DNA of 64,000 bases, from NCBI RefSeq assembly GCF_025215095.1, contig NZ_JALHAP010000081.1, positions 62,001 to 126,000 on the forward strand, given 5' to 3'. A program made the translations under genes and the position numbers. Positions 51,656-61,260 of the stretch are shown here, piece after piece. Under the pieces are notes generated by a model. That model did not search any database. It was not told where the DNA came from and saw only the letters and a list, made by a program, of their open reading frames with translations. Within the stretch, counting starts at the first letter, position 1. Every line of letters begins with the position of its first letter. This stretch comes from Dryocola boscaweniae. Its GTDB lineage: Bacteria; Pseudomonadota; Gammaproteobacteria; Enterobacterales; Enterobacteriaceae.

Positions 51656-53335
51656 TTACTGCGGGTAAGGCACCCAGTCGCCGCCGCTAAGACGAACGTA
51701 CGGTTTGTCCTGATACTGAATCACTATTGCGTTCGAGTTCTCGGACACTCTGGCGGTTTGCGGCAGGTTCTTCGTTAACGCATCCCAGTCCACCCGGTCG
51801 GCAACAAAGTTTTTGCCGTCTACCGAGCGGGCGACCAGCTCGGAAATCGCCAGCATGCTGCTCGGCTGGTTGATTTCGATGGCGTCGCCTTCGTGCGGGG
51901 CCTTCATGCCAACGAATTTCACCCCCGACGGGACATGGGTGATATCCGGGCTTGGAATGTCACGCAGCCCGGAAACCTGCATTTTATCGCCTTTCAGCGC
52001 CGCGCCATGCTCCGGCACAATCACCACCATCACTTTGCGGCCGGATTTCTCAAGCTGTGTCAGAAACGCGTCCAGTTCATCAAACAATTTCTGCGCGCGG
52101 GCCTTATAGTCGGCGGTTTTGCTGGTGCCCGGATAGTGATTACCGTCGTGCAGCGGCAGCAGGTTGAAGAAGGTTGCGCTGCGGGCGTTTGGTTCACGCT
52201 CTTCACCTTCCATCCAGCGATTCAGGACGGCGGTATCGTCGTAAACCGGTGAATTATCAAACGAGAGCAGACCGGCTGGCAGCTCAGCCTGGTTCATCAA
52301 CGGAGCCTGCATACCGCCGTTTTCGCGGACTTCTTTGAGGAAATCGCCGAACACGCCGTTGTGATCCAGCATCAGGTGCTGGCTGAAGCCAAGTTTTGCC
52401 AGGTTTTCAAACAGATAGCATTGGTTTCCCGCAGGCTCGTAGAGATTCTTGTGCGACGGCTGTCCGCAGCTTGCGCGCAACAGGCGAATGGCCGCCGGAC
52501 CGCTGTAGGACGTCGCCGAGTTGAAGTTTTTAAACAGAATATCAAAGTGTTTCCACAGCGGATGCGACTCTAACCCGGCCGCGTCGATATCAGCCCAGGA
52601 GAGCGAACAGATGTTGATAACCAGCAGTTCGAAAGGCTGAGCGCCGGCGGGAAGCGCCGTCGGGAATTGGGTTGCACGTTTCGCTTCGCTTGCGTAGAAG
52701 CTATTCAACCAGGCGGTCAGATTTTGCGTGGTTGGCGGAGCGGTCTGCGCGGGAATATCACCCGGCACAGGCGCGACCGCGTTTCCTGTTTCTGTTTCAG
52801 TTGCCGTGGCGCCCGCCGTTGCGGCCGCAGGGGCCTGGCTTTGCGCCGGAAACAGCGAAATAGCCGGACCCGCGATAGTCAGTACGTTGAGCCAGACGAG
52901 CGCCCCCACAACAAACACCGTGACGCGCACCCATTGCGAGACAAACAGCCAGACGACCAGCAGCACAAAGGCGGCGCCCACCATCTCCCAGTTAATAAAG
53001 CGGGTCACTAAATCGATAATATAATCCAGGCTAAAGCCCGCAAGCTGCGAGCCCTGGCTTACGATGCTTTCCGGGCCGGGCAGCCAGGTATCGTGCCAGA
53101 ACAGACCAATCCCTACGGGGAGCGCAATCCAGTTGCGCAGGCGATGCAGCTTTAAGCCTGGGAGCGGGAACAGCAAAAATGCGATAAAGACCAGGTTCGC
53201 CAGCGGATGAAAGTTGAGGTAACCCGTCCAGAGCAGGCCGAACTTCAGTAAAAAGTAGTAATTCCAGCCACCGAGGCCGCGCCAGTTTTGCCAGAAAGGG
53301 GCGTTTAACGATCCCGCCTTCGCTTGATTAGTCAT
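51656..53335 (-). CDS. bcsG: cellulose phosphoethanolamine transferase BcsG
   Basis: A 559-residue inner-membrane enzyme, exactly the E. coli length, that transfers phosphoethanolamine from lipid to glucose units of cellulose. An N-terminal domain with about five membrane helices (28-160) is followed by a P/A/T-rich linker (165-205) and a periplasmic alkaline-phosphatase-like domain. The zinc ligand C243 and nucleophile S278 of the E. coli enzyme fall at the same positions here (NICSLSW and SATSYSGPA), and the metal motif PEHGAALKGD is intact. It is the last gene of bcsE-F-G; its start overlaps bcsF. Confidence 0.95.
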   Translation of the reverse strand: MTNQAKAGSLNAPFWQNWRGLGGWNYYFLLKFGLLWTGYLNFHPLANLVFIAFLLFPLPGLKLHRLRNWIALPVGIGLFWHDTWLPGPESIVSQGSQLAGFSLDYIIDLVTRFINWEMVGAAFVLLVVWLFVSQWVRVTVFVVGALVWLNVLTIAGPAISLFPAQSQAPAAATAGATATETETGNAVAPVPGDIPAQTAPPTTQNLTAWLNSFYASEAKRATQFPTALPAGAQPFELLVINICSLSWADIDAAGLESHPLWKHFDILFKNFNSATSYSGPAAIRLLRASCGQPSHKNLYEPAGNQCYLFENLAKLGFSQHLMLDHNGVFGDFLKEVRENGGMQAPLMNQAELPAGLLSFDNSPVYDDTAVLNRWMEGEEREPNARSATFFNLLPLHDGNHYPGTSKTADYKARAQKLFDELDAFLTQLEKSGRKVMVVIVPEHGAALKGDKMQVSGLRDIPSPDITHVPSGVKFVGMKAPHEGDAIEINQPSSMLAISELVARSVDGKNFVADRVDWDALTKNLPQTARVSENSNAIVIQYQDKPYVRLSGGDWVPYPQ

Positions 53336-53522
53336 GTGGATGGTCTGCCTTGACGGAAGGCCGGCGCAGCGTACCGGCCGGTTTAACGTAACGTGGTTTT
53401 AAAAATAAAAGACGAATCAGCGCCGTCAGACGCGGTAGCCAGCGATGCGCGAAATATCCCAGCGGGATAAAAACGATCGCGCATAACAGCACCAGTTGCA
53501 TGATGTCGGTTATGTTCATCAT
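53328..53522 (-). CDS. bcsF: small membrane protein BcsF
   Basis: A 64-residue single-span protein (helix about 9-30, LVLLCAIVFIPLGYFAH) with a basic cytoplasmic tail containing KPRYVKPAGTLRR, as in E. coli BcsF. BcsF recruits BcsE and links it to BcsG at the membrane. It overlaps bcsG by eight bases at its 3' end and shares one base with the bcsE stop at its 5' end, so all three are coupled. Confidence 0.93.
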   Translation of the reverse strand: MMNITDIMQLVLLCAIVFIPLGYFAHRWLPRLTALIRLLFLKPRYVKPAGTLRRPSVKADHPHD

Positions 53523-55084
53523 TATTGCGCCCGCTCCCCTTTTGACGCCTTGAGAAGCGTGACCGGCACGGGCACCCGGCGCACTATTTCCCCGCCGCGT
53601 TTAACATTGCGCGCCTCGCTAATCTCAACGGAAACGGCGAGAGGTTTGACCCATTTTTCCGGGTTCATCGCCTGCATCTGCACAATTTCAGCGGCAATCT
53701 GGCTGTCTTCGTACCACACCATGCGGTTGGAGAAAATATCCCCCACCGGCAAGGGGAATATGTGTCTGAGCGCGGTGTCCAGATCGTTGATACGACAAAA
53801 CGATAAAAACAGCACGACGCGATTATCACTGAGGGTGACGATATCGCCCAGGCGGTTGGTGTGGCAAAGCGTGAGCGCCTGTTCGGAGCGATAACCCGGC
53901 ACAGGGCGTAGGGCAACCATCACCCCTTTTCCATCCTGCGGCAGCAAAGCGTTGTCCATCAAAGAGGAGATCGCGCGGCAGAACACGTCCCAGGGCTGGT
54001 AGCCGCGAAGTTTCAACGGCTGCATTTGATCGATAAGGATATTGATGTCTTCCGGTACATGGCGGCTGAACTGCGTGCCCTGCACGCTTTCGATCATCAT
54101 CAGGCTGCGGGAAAGCGGCGCGTTCCAGGGGATGACTAGCGTTGCGCCGCAGCCCAGCAGCAGGCGTTCATCCGTCGTGCGCAGGCTGGCGGTATTTTCG
54201 CGCACGATGATTTTCAGCGCGCTGCCGCGCTGGCGACGAAGGGCGTGGATTTGACGCGCAAGGCTGTCTATCTGGTTATTTTGCGAAAGCAAAAAGATAA
54301 CGGTCGCTACCTGAGCGGTTCGGGCTGCCTGGAAAAGGGCTTCGTTTGTGTCGAACGTTTGCCAGTATTCCGAGAACGGCGGCGCGCCTTCAAGAACGGC
54401 AATATGGCTTAAGATTTGTTTTTCGTCGCTGCGCGGCTGTACCACGGTTTCGGTGGTTTCAACCCGTTGCCAGCCATTGTTGGTCCAGCGTACATCCAGT
54501 TGTTGCCGGGCGCTGACGCCTTTTTCGCTGCACCAGAATGCGATGTCGTAATGGTGAACATCGCCCTGATAGCGCAGACTCGCCAGGCCATTGAGTATCC
54601 GATGTTCGCTGACTAATAAAGATCGTTGTTTATCGCTATTATTTCCGACATTAAGGAACAGGAACGTACATTTATACCGCTGTGTCCATTTACTGATATT
54701 TAACAGCCATTTGCATAATTCTTCAGCAGATATATTTTCCCAGACGTTGTCTGCGCCCAGTAGTATAAAGAAATAGTTTTCAGGGTTAATGTTACACATT
54801 AAATCACGGCGTAAAAAGTTTAGACTATTTTGCGAGTTTGGCATGTTAAATAAGTTAACTTTTTTCGGGCCGTGATCGCCATCCAGTTTGACAATATCTT
54901 TCGCCTGCGCGCCCATAGTAATAATCGCCGTTTTGGCGTGGCTATTTTGTGACACAATTGTTTGATTTAAAAGAGTAATTGCATCTTCCCGGCGATCAAT
55001 ATTCAGCCACCAGACACCACCGGCAGGCATGTGTCGCAATTCATCCCACAGTGAACGGATGCCGACTGAAAATATAGGCTCCAT
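53522..55084 (-). CDS. bcsE: c-di-GMP-binding cellulose accessory protein BcsE
   Basis: A 520-residue cytosolic protein needed for full cellulose output in E. coli and Salmonella. It comprises an N-terminal domain resembling an inactive ATPase (about 1-200), a degenerate receiver-like domain (about 210-360, RQRGSALKIIVRENTASLR) and a C-terminal GIL/GGDEF-like domain. The c-di-GMP site RxxD is present as R411-LG-D414, followed by FLSFCRINDLDTALRHIFPL. The ATG at 55084 gives MEPIFSVGIRSLWDEL as in the family. It heads bcsEFG and is divergent from bcsR across 173 bases. Confidence 0.94.
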   Translation of the reverse strand: MEPIFSVGIRSLWDELRHMPAGGVWWLNIDRREDAITLLNQTIVSQNSHAKTAIITMGAQAKDIVKLDGDHGPKKVNLFNMPNSQNSLNFLRRDLMCNINPENYFFILLGADNVWENISAEELCKWLLNISKWTQRYKCTFLFLNVGNNSDKQRSLLVSEHRILNGLASLRYQGDVHHYDIAFWCSEKGVSARQQLDVRWTNNGWQRVETTETVVQPRSDEKQILSHIAVLEGAPPFSEYWQTFDTNEALFQAARTAQVATVIFLLSQNNQIDSLARQIHALRRQRGSALKIIVRENTASLRTTDERLLLGCGATLVIPWNAPLSRSLMMIESVQGTQFSRHVPEDINILIDQMQPLKLRGYQPWDVFCRAISSLMDNALLPQDGKGVMVALRPVPGYRSEQALTLCHTNRLGDIVTLSDNRVVLFLSFCRINDLDTALRHIFPLPVGDIFSNRMVWYEDSQIAAEIVQMQAMNPEKWVKPLAVSVEISEARNVKRGGEIVRRVPVPVTLLKASKGERAQ

Positions 55085-55257
55085 GGCGTCCCCTTGAGCA
55101 TAAATTAGTATGTATGTCAGTTTACTAGCGAAAGCCTGGAAATAAACCTAACATTGAAAATAAATAGCATCAGTTTTAGCATTGTAAATCAATTTTCGTT
55201 TTCCGAACATTTGCCATTATCCTTCTTAAGGATAGCGGTTAAGGAATGTGAGCCATA

Positions 55258-55437
55258 ATGCATAAAAAAGAAGCTGGAGATGTTCAGGAAAAGACCCTTG
55301 TCTATGCTTTCCAGAATGATTTTTTAGCGCTCAGTAAAGCATTTTCACTGCCCGAAATAGATTACGCAGATATTTCACAGCGCGAGCAGTTGGCCGTGGC
55401 GATTAAACGCTGGCCCTTACTGGCGGAACTCACGTAA
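55258..55437 (+). CDS. bcsR: BcsR, small regulatory partner of BcsQ
   Basis: A 59-codon gene beginning at ATG 55258 and ending TAA at 55435-55437. The product contains TLVYAFQNDFLALSKAFSLP and IDYADISQREQLAVAIKRWP, clearly E. coli BcsR (YhjR, 62 residues). BcsR stabilises BcsQ and forms a 2:2 complex with it at the synthase. A ribosome site is not obvious: AAGGA lies 13 bases upstream and GAG five. It is the first gene of locus II and 16 bases ahead of bcsQ. Locus I has no recognisable bcsR. Confidence 0.9.
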   Translation: MHKKEAGDVQEKTLVYAFQNDFLALSKAFSLPEIDYADISQREQLAVAIKRWPLLAELT

Positions 55438-55453
55438 CAATAGGGAGTGCCTG

Positions 55454-56218
55454 ATGGCGATCATTGGGTTACAAGGGTTGCGTGGCGGCGTGGGAACCAC
55501 CTCGATCACCGCAGCGCTTGGGTGGTCCTTGCAACAGACAGGAGAGTCGGTTCTGGTGGTGGATGCTTCACCGGATAATTTACTGCGCCTGCATTTCAAC
55601 ATCGATTTTGCTCATTCCGGCGGCTGGGCACGGGCGCTGCTGGATAAAAGCAACTGGCACGATAAAGCATGGAGCTACGCCTCCCACCTCGATATTCTGC
55701 CTTTCGGGCAATTAACCCCCGGCGAACGTGAAAATTTCTCCTCGCTTGAAAAAGCGCTCGGTTATTTCAGCCACTCGCTCGATGAACTCAAAACAAGCGG
55801 GCGCTATCAATGGATTCTGGTGGATTTACCCTATGGCCACGACCCGCTGACGCGTCAATTATTAAGCCAGATCGATAATGTGCTGACCGTGGTTAAGCCC
55901 GACACTAACTGCCACACGCGTCTGCACCAGCAAACGCTGCCGCAATCGTCGCAGATTCTGGTCAACTATCTGCTGGTGGCAAGCCAGCTACAGGATGATA
56001 TTTATCAGGTCTGGCTGCAAACCCAGCGCAGCATGATCCCTGTCGTCATTCATCGTGATGAAGCGATGGCCGAGTCCGCCGCATTGAAACAGCCGCTCGG
56101 TGAAGCCCGCCCGGGTTCCCTTGCGGCGCAAGAGCTGATGACCCTCGCTAGCTGGTGTTTGCTGAATTTTTCTCAGGCAAAGCAAACCGGCGCAAAAAAC
56201 GCAGGGACTGAAGAATGA
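55454..56218 (+). CDS. bcsQ: BcsQ, MinD/ParA-like protein of cellulose locus II
   Basis: A 254-residue member of the MinD/ParA family. Its P-loop reads GLRGGVGTTS at 8-17, so both lysines of the canonical motif are replaced (R10, T15); E. coli BcsQ as I recall has the same RGGVGTT, so this is a feature of the BcsRQ-type family and not damage. VVDASPDNLLRLHF (switch I area), ILVDLPYGHDPLTRQ (switch II) and the C-terminal IHRDEAMAESAALKQPLGE are intact. No premature stop is present, in contrast to the nonsense codon known in E. coli K-12 bcsQ. Its stop overlaps bcsA by four bases. Confidence 0.94.
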   Translation: MAIIGLQGLRGGVGTTSITAALGWSLQQTGESVLVVDASPDNLLRLHFNIDFAHSGGWARALLDKSNWHDKAWSYASHLDILPFGQLTPGERENFSSLEKALGYFSHSLDELKTSGRYQWILVDLPYGHDPLTRQLLSQIDNVLTVVKPDTNCHTRLHQQTLPQSSQILVNYLLVASQLQDDIYQVWLQTQRSMIPVVIHRDEAMAESAALKQPLGEARPGSLAAQELMTLASWCLLNFSQAKQTGAKNAGTEE

Positions 56219-58833
56219 CGACGCTTGCAAACTGGCTGTTGCTGCCCGCTGCCAGCCAGCGTCTTAGCGTGCGTTATCGCACTTATCGTCGTAACGGCTC
56301 GCCGCCTTTTAGCGCCGCGCTCGGCTGTCTCTGGTTCATTTTGGCGTGGGCGCTGTTACCGCTGGAAAACACACGCTGGACGCGCATTCGTACCCGCCAT
56401 GCCCAGCTTTATCCGCATATTAATCCGCTTCGTCCTCGCCCGCTGGATGCCGTGCGTTACGCGCTCCAGAGCCTCTGGCTGCTTATCTGCGCGCCGGAAA
56501 CGCAAAGACAGGGGCCGCGCTTTAAATCTTTGAACAGAATGCGGGACTTGCGAATGAGCTGGCACGGCTGGCTTGATAGCCTGCCCGAACGCTTAAGCCG
56601 GCAAACCAGCCATCTGAGGAGCGAAAAAGAGTTGGGCCATCTCAATCGTGGCCTGCGCAAAATTATTCTCGGCGTGATTGTGGCGTTTTCCACGATTCTG
56701 GCGCTGTTGTGCATTACCCAGCCGTTTAACCCGCTGGCGCAGTTTATTTTCGTGATTTTGCTGTGGGGTGTTGCTCTGCTGGTGCGGCGTCTGCCGGGCC
56801 GCTTCGCCGCGCTGATGATGATCGTGCTGTCGCTTACCGTTTCCTGTCGCTATATCTGGTGGCGCTATACCTCCACGCTGAACTGGAACGATCCGGTGAG
56901 CCTGGTGTGCGGCCTCGTCCTGCTGTTCGCGGAAACTTACGCCTGGCTGGTGCTGGTGCTGGGTTACTTCCAGGTCGTCTGGCCGCTTAACCGCCAGCCG
57001 GTGCCGATGCCTGAAGACACCAAAACCTGGCCGGTAGTCGATATCTTTGTTCCAACGTACAACGAAGATTTGAGCGTGGTAAAAAGCACGATTTACGCCT
57101 CGCTGGGCATCGACTGGCCGAAGAATAAGCTCAATATCTGGATTCTGGACGACGGCGGGCGCGAAGAGTTTCGTCAGTTCGCAGACCAGGTTGAGGTGAA
57201 GTACGTTGCCCGAACCACGCACGAACACGCCAAAGCCGGGAACATCAACAACGCGCTAAAGTACGCCACCGGCGAGTTTGTGGCGATTTTTGACTGTGAC
57301 CATGTGCCGACGCGCTCGTTCCTGCAGTTAACGATGGGCTGGTTCTTTAAAGAGAAACAGCTTGCGATGATGCAAACGCCCCATCACTTTTTCTCGCCCG
57401 ATCCGTTTGAGCGCAACCTTGGACGCTTCCGTAAAACGCCTAACGAAGGCACGCTGTTCTACGGTCTGGTTCAGGACGGGAACGACATGTGGGATGCGAC
57501 TTTCTTCTGTGGCTCCTGTGCGGTAATTCGCCGTGAACCGTTGGATGCGATTGGCGGTATCGCCGTTGAGACGGTGACCGAAGATGCGCACACGTCTTTG
57601 CGTTTGCACCGTCGCGGCTGGACGTCGGCTTATTTGCGTATTCCGCAGGCGGCTGGGCTTGCGACAGAAAGTTTGTCCGCGCATATCGGGCAGCGTATTC
57701 GCTGGGCGCGAGGCATGACGCAAATTTTCCGTCTGGATAATCCGCTGCTAGGCAAAGGGCTGAAGTTCGCGCAGCGCCTGTGTTATGCCAACGCCATGTT
57801 CCACTTTCTGTCCGGTATTCCGCGCCTTGTCTTCCTGACGGCTCCGCTGGCGTTTCTGCTGCTGCATGCCTATATCATTTATGCTCCGGCGTTGATGATC
57901 GCGCTATTTGTACTGCCGCATATGATTCACGCAAGCCTGACCAACTCAAAAATTCAGGGCAAATATCGTCACTCTTTCTGGAGTGAAATCTACGAAACGG
58001 TACTGGCCTGGTATATTGCGCAGCCAACGCTTATGGCGTTGCTTAACCCGCATAAAGGCAAGTTTAACGTTACGGCCAAAGGCGGCCTGGTCGAGAATGA
58101 ATATGTCGACTGGGTGATCACCAAACCTTACCTGTGGCTGGTCGTGCTCAATCTGTTGGGCGTGCTGTTTGGCGTCTGGCGTTTCTTTAACGGCCCGGAA
58201 AACGAAGTGCTCACGGTGGTAGTGAGCGTGGTGTGGGTATTCTACAACCTGATTATTCTTGGCGGAGCGGTGGCCGTTTCCGTGGAAAGCAAACAGGTCA
58301 GACGCGCGCACCGCGTTGAGATTGCCATGCCCGCGGCCATTGCCCGTGAAGACGGGCATCTGTTCCCCTGTACCGTGCGCGACTATTCCGACGGCGGGGT
58401 GGGTATCAAAATTCATGGCCCGGCCAATATTCTGGAAGGGCGAAAAGTGAGCCTGCTGCTTAAACGAGGCCAGCAGGAATACGCCTTTCCGGCGCAGGTG
58501 ATACGCGTTTTGGATGATGAGGTAGGGTTACAGCTTGCCAGCATGACTACCCGTCAACACATTGATTTTATTCAATGTACATTTGCCCGGGCCGATACCT
58601 GGGCGCTCTGGCAGGATAGTTTCCCGGAGGACAAGCCGCTGGAAAGCCTGCTGGATATCCTCAAGCTCGGTTTCCGGGGCTACCGGCATCTGGCGGAGTT
58701 TGCTCCGCCGTCACTGAAATTTATTTTCCACGCCGTCACGATGCTGGTGGACTGGATTGTGTCATTTATTCCGCGCGGTCCGGAAAAAGAACCGGCAGAG
58801 CAGCGGACCGTGTCCGAATTGGCCCAACAATGA
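56215..58833 (+). CDS. bcsA: cellulose synthase catalytic subunit BcsA, locus II
   Basis: An 872-residue GT2 synthase, the same length as E. coli BcsA, with an N-terminal extension of about 140 residues before the first core helices that docks BcsB/BcsQ partners in E. coli. Catalytic motifs are DDG at 312-314, DCD at 360-362, TED with D457 and QRIRW at 493-497. The PilZ domain has R696-x3-R700 and RDYSDGG for c-di-GMP. The C-terminal tail is longer than in the locus I copy and ends in an amphipathic segment. It overlaps bcsQ by four bases; bcsB starts 11 bases after its stop. Confidence 0.96.
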   Translation: MTTLANWLLLPAASQRLSVRYRTYRRNGSPPFSAALGCLWFILAWALLPLENTRWTRIRTRHAQLYPHINPLRPRPLDAVRYALQSLWLLICAPETQRQGPRFKSLNRMRDLRMSWHGWLDSLPERLSRQTSHLRSEKELGHLNRGLRKIILGVIVAFSTILALLCITQPFNPLAQFIFVILLWGVALLVRRLPGRFAALMMIVLSLTVSCRYIWWRYTSTLNWNDPVSLVCGLVLLFAETYAWLVLVLGYFQVVWPLNRQPVPMPEDTKTWPVVDIFVPTYNEDLSVVKSTIYASLGIDWPKNKLNIWILDDGGREEFRQFADQVEVKYVARTTHEHAKAGNINNALKYATGEFVAIFDCDHVPTRSFLQLTMGWFFKEKQLAMMQTPHHFFSPDPFERNLGRFRKTPNEGTLFYGLVQDGNDMWDATFFCGSCAVIRREPLDAIGGIAVETVTEDAHTSLRLHRRGWTSAYLRIPQAAGLATESLSAHIGQRIRWARGMTQIFRLDNPLLGKGLKFAQRLCYANAMFHFLSGIPRLVFLTAPLAFLLLHAYIIYAPALMIALFVLPHMIHASLTNSKIQGKYRHSFWSEIYETVLAWYIAQPTLMALLNPHKGKFNVTAKGGLVENEYVDWVITKPYLWLVVLNLLGVLFGVWRFFNGPENEVLTVVVSVVWVFYNLIILGGAVAVSVESKQVRRAHRVEIAMPAAIAREDGHLFPCTVRDYSDGGVGIKIHGPANILEGRKVSLLLKRGQQEYAFPAQVIRVLDDEVGLQLASMTTRQHIDFIQCTFARADTWALWQDSFPEDKPLESLLDILKLGFRGYRHLAEFAPPSLKFIFHAVTMLVDWIVSFIPRGPEKEPAEQRTVSELAQQ

Positions 58834-58843
58834 TGAATTTGCG

Positions 58844-61156
58844 ATGAAAAGAAAAATATCCTGGTTTTGCGCAGCGGCGCTGGGTCTGAATGCCCTGCCA
58901 ATGATGATGACAAATGCGAATGCCGCCGATGCGGTCACGCCCGCCGATCCCGTTGTGAATGCGGCGCCTGAGTCGCCGGCCGTCGTTAGTACGAATGCGC
59001 CTGCCGTTGAGGACAACGTTCCTTCCAGAGACGTAAAGCTCAACTTCGCCCAAATCGCGCCGCCTCCGGGAAACATGGTGCTGCGCGGCGTGAACCCGAC
59101 CGGCTCGGTTGAGTTCGGCATGCGCAGCGATGAAGTCGTCTCCAGAGCAATGCTGAATCTGGAATACACCCCGTCGCCTGCGCTGTTGCCGGTGCAGTCA
59201 CAGCTCAAAGTTTATCTGAACGATGAACTGATGGGCGTATTGCCGGTGACCAAAGAGCAACTGGGCAAAAAAACCTTTGCTCAGGTGCCTGTCGACCCGC
59301 TATACATCACCGACTTTAACCGCGTGCGTCTGGAGTTTGTGGGCCATTACCGCGATATCTGCGAAAACCCGGCGAATTCAACGCTGTGGCTGGACGTTGG
59401 GCGCAGCAGTTCTCTGGCGCTGACCTACCAGCGTTTGCCGATACAAAACGATCTGTCGCATTTTCCGGTCCCGTTCTTTGATAGCCGGGACGATCGCCCG
59501 TTGGTATTGCCGATGGTCTTTGCCGGCACGCCTGATATTGAACAGCAGCGTGCCGCAGGAATTATTGCTTCCTGGTTCGGTTCCCGCACCGTGTGGCGCG
59601 GCCAGCAGTACCCCGTGCTTTACAACCAGTTGCCCGATCGTAACGGCATCGTCTTTGCAACCAATGACAAGCGTCCGGATTTCTTACGCGACCATCCGCC
59701 GGTAAAAGCGCCGACGGTGGAGATGATAAGCCATCCGGATAATCCGTATGTGAAACTGCTGGTGGTGTTTGGCCGCGACGATAAAGACCTTATCCAGGCG
59801 GCAAAAGGCATCGCGCAGGGTAACGTGCTGTTCCGCGGCAACAGCGTTACCGTTGACGAAGTGAAGCCGCTTCTTCCGCGTCAGCCTTATGATGCGCCAA
59901 ACTGGGTGCGCACCGACCGTCCTGTCACCCTTGGCGAACTGAAAAGTTATGAAGAGCAACTGCAGTCCTCCGGCCTTGAGCCGTCTGCGATTAGCGTCAC
60001 GCTGAACCTGCCGCCGGATCTGTATCTGATGCGCAGCAACGGTATCGAAATGGGTCTGAAGTATCGCTATACCGCACCGCCGCTCAAAGACAGTTCGCGC
60101 ATGGACATCAGCCTTAATAACCAGTTCCTGCAGTCGTTTAACCTACAGCCTAATGAAGAAAACAATAAGCTTCTGCTGCGCTTGCCGGTATTGCAAGGGC
60201 TGCTGGATGGTAAAAACAATGTGGCTATTCCGGCGCTGCGGCTGGGCACGGCCAACCAATTGCGCTTTGATTTCTCGTACATGAATCCGATGCCGGGCGG
60301 TTCCATCGAAAACTGTATTACCTTCCAGCCGGTGCAAAATCACGTGGTGATTGAAGATGATTCAACGATCGACTTCTCCAGCTATTACCACTTTATTGCG
60401 ATGCCGGATCTGCGAACCTTTGCCAACGCTGGCTTCCCGTTCAGCCGGATGGCGGATCTGTCGCAATCGGTCATCGTGGTGAATAAAGACCCGAAACCGG
60501 CGCAGGTTACGGCGATGCTGGGCGCGCTCGGCACCATCGGCGCGCAAACCGGCTTCCCGGCTATTAACGTCGCTATTACCGACAATGCCAACGAAATTAA
60601 GGATAAAGATGCCGATATCATGCTGATCGGCACAATCCCCGATGCGCTCAAGGACGATAAGCGCGTCGACCTGCTGGTGGACGCAGCGCAAAGCTGGGTG
60701 AAAACCCCAATGCGCCAGTCGGCTTTGCAAAGCGCGATGTCGGATAAAATTGACCGCGTGGCGGATACAAAAACGACTATCTCCTCGCAGGGGGCGATGG
60801 CCGCCATTGTCGGCTTCCAGTCCCCGTATAACGACCAGCGCAGCGTTATCGCGCTGCTTGCCGACAGCCCGCGTGGTTTTGAGTTGCTGAATAATGCAAT
60901 GAACGACAGCGGCAAACGTGCGGCGATGTCGGGTTCGGTGGTCGTTATCCGTGAATCCGGCGTCAACGGCATTCGCGTCGGGGATATTTACTACGTCGGC
61001 CATCTGCCGTGGTTCGAACGTATCTGGTACGCGCTTTCCAACCATCCGATGCTGCTGGCCTTCCTGGCGGCAATCAGCGTTGTTCTGCTGGCCTGGGTGC
61101 TGTGGCGCATTCTGCGTATTCTGAGCCGTCGCCGTATCGATCCGGATGATGAGTAA
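58844..61156 (+). CDS. bcsB: cellulose synthase periplasmic subunit BcsB, locus II
   Basis: A 770-residue protein matching E. coli BcsB (779) through its length: signal peptide (MKRKISWFCAAALGLNAL, cleaved near ANAAD), SRDVKLNFAQIAPPPGNMVLRG, VGHYRDICENPANSTLWLDVGRSS, DLSHFPVPFFDSRD and a C-terminal membrane helix (about 737-760) with a basic end. In E. coli several BcsB copies assemble in a crown around one BcsA. The ATG at 58844 is used because the longer open frame to 58757 lies within bcsA and would bury the signal peptide. The next gene is bcsC after 104 bases, where E. coli has bcsZ. Confidence 0.95.
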   Translation: MKRKISWFCAAALGLNALPMMMTNANAADAVTPADPVVNAAPESPAVVSTNAPAVEDNVPSRDVKLNFAQIAPPPGNMVLRGVNPTGSVEFGMRSDEVVSRAMLNLEYTPSPALLPVQSQLKVYLNDELMGVLPVTKEQLGKKTFAQVPVDPLYITDFNRVRLEFVGHYRDICENPANSTLWLDVGRSSSLALTYQRLPIQNDLSHFPVPFFDSRDDRPLVLPMVFAGTPDIEQQRAAGIIASWFGSRTVWRGQQYPVLYNQLPDRNGIVFATNDKRPDFLRDHPPVKAPTVEMISHPDNPYVKLLVVFGRDDKDLIQAAKGIAQGNVLFRGNSVTVDEVKPLLPRQPYDAPNWVRTDRPVTLGELKSYEEQLQSSGLEPSAISVTLNLPPDLYLMRSNGIEMGLKYRYTAPPLKDSSRMDISLNNQFLQSFNLQPNEENNKLLLRLPVLQGLLDGKNNVAIPALRLGTANQLRFDFSYMNPMPGGSIENCITFQPVQNHVVIEDDSTIDFSSYYHFIAMPDLRTFANAGFPFSRMADLSQSVIVVNKDPKPAQVTAMLGALGTIGAQTGFPAINVAITDNANEIKDKDADIMLIGTIPDALKDDKRVDLLVDAAQSWVKTPMRQSALQSAMSDKIDRVADTKTTISSQGAMAAIVGFQSPYNDQRSVIALLADSPRGFELLNNAMNDSGKRAAMSGSVVVIRESGVNGIRVGDIYYVGHLPWFERIWYALSNHPMLLAFLAAISVVLLAWVLWRILRILSRRRIDPDDE

Positions 61157-61260
61157 GCGTTATGAAGCCGTGCCGGAACAGGCTATAAGTTGACCATGGA
61201 AGGTATCAGCAATTTATTGTTTTCATGCTCAGGGTAAGTTAATCCCGAACTGGGGCAGGT

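Noticed and set aside
55475-55504. Locus II BcsQ as a damaged ATPase
   Set aside because: The lysine-free P-loop is shared with E. coli BcsQ as I recall it, and the gene is otherwise intact, so this is a family trait.
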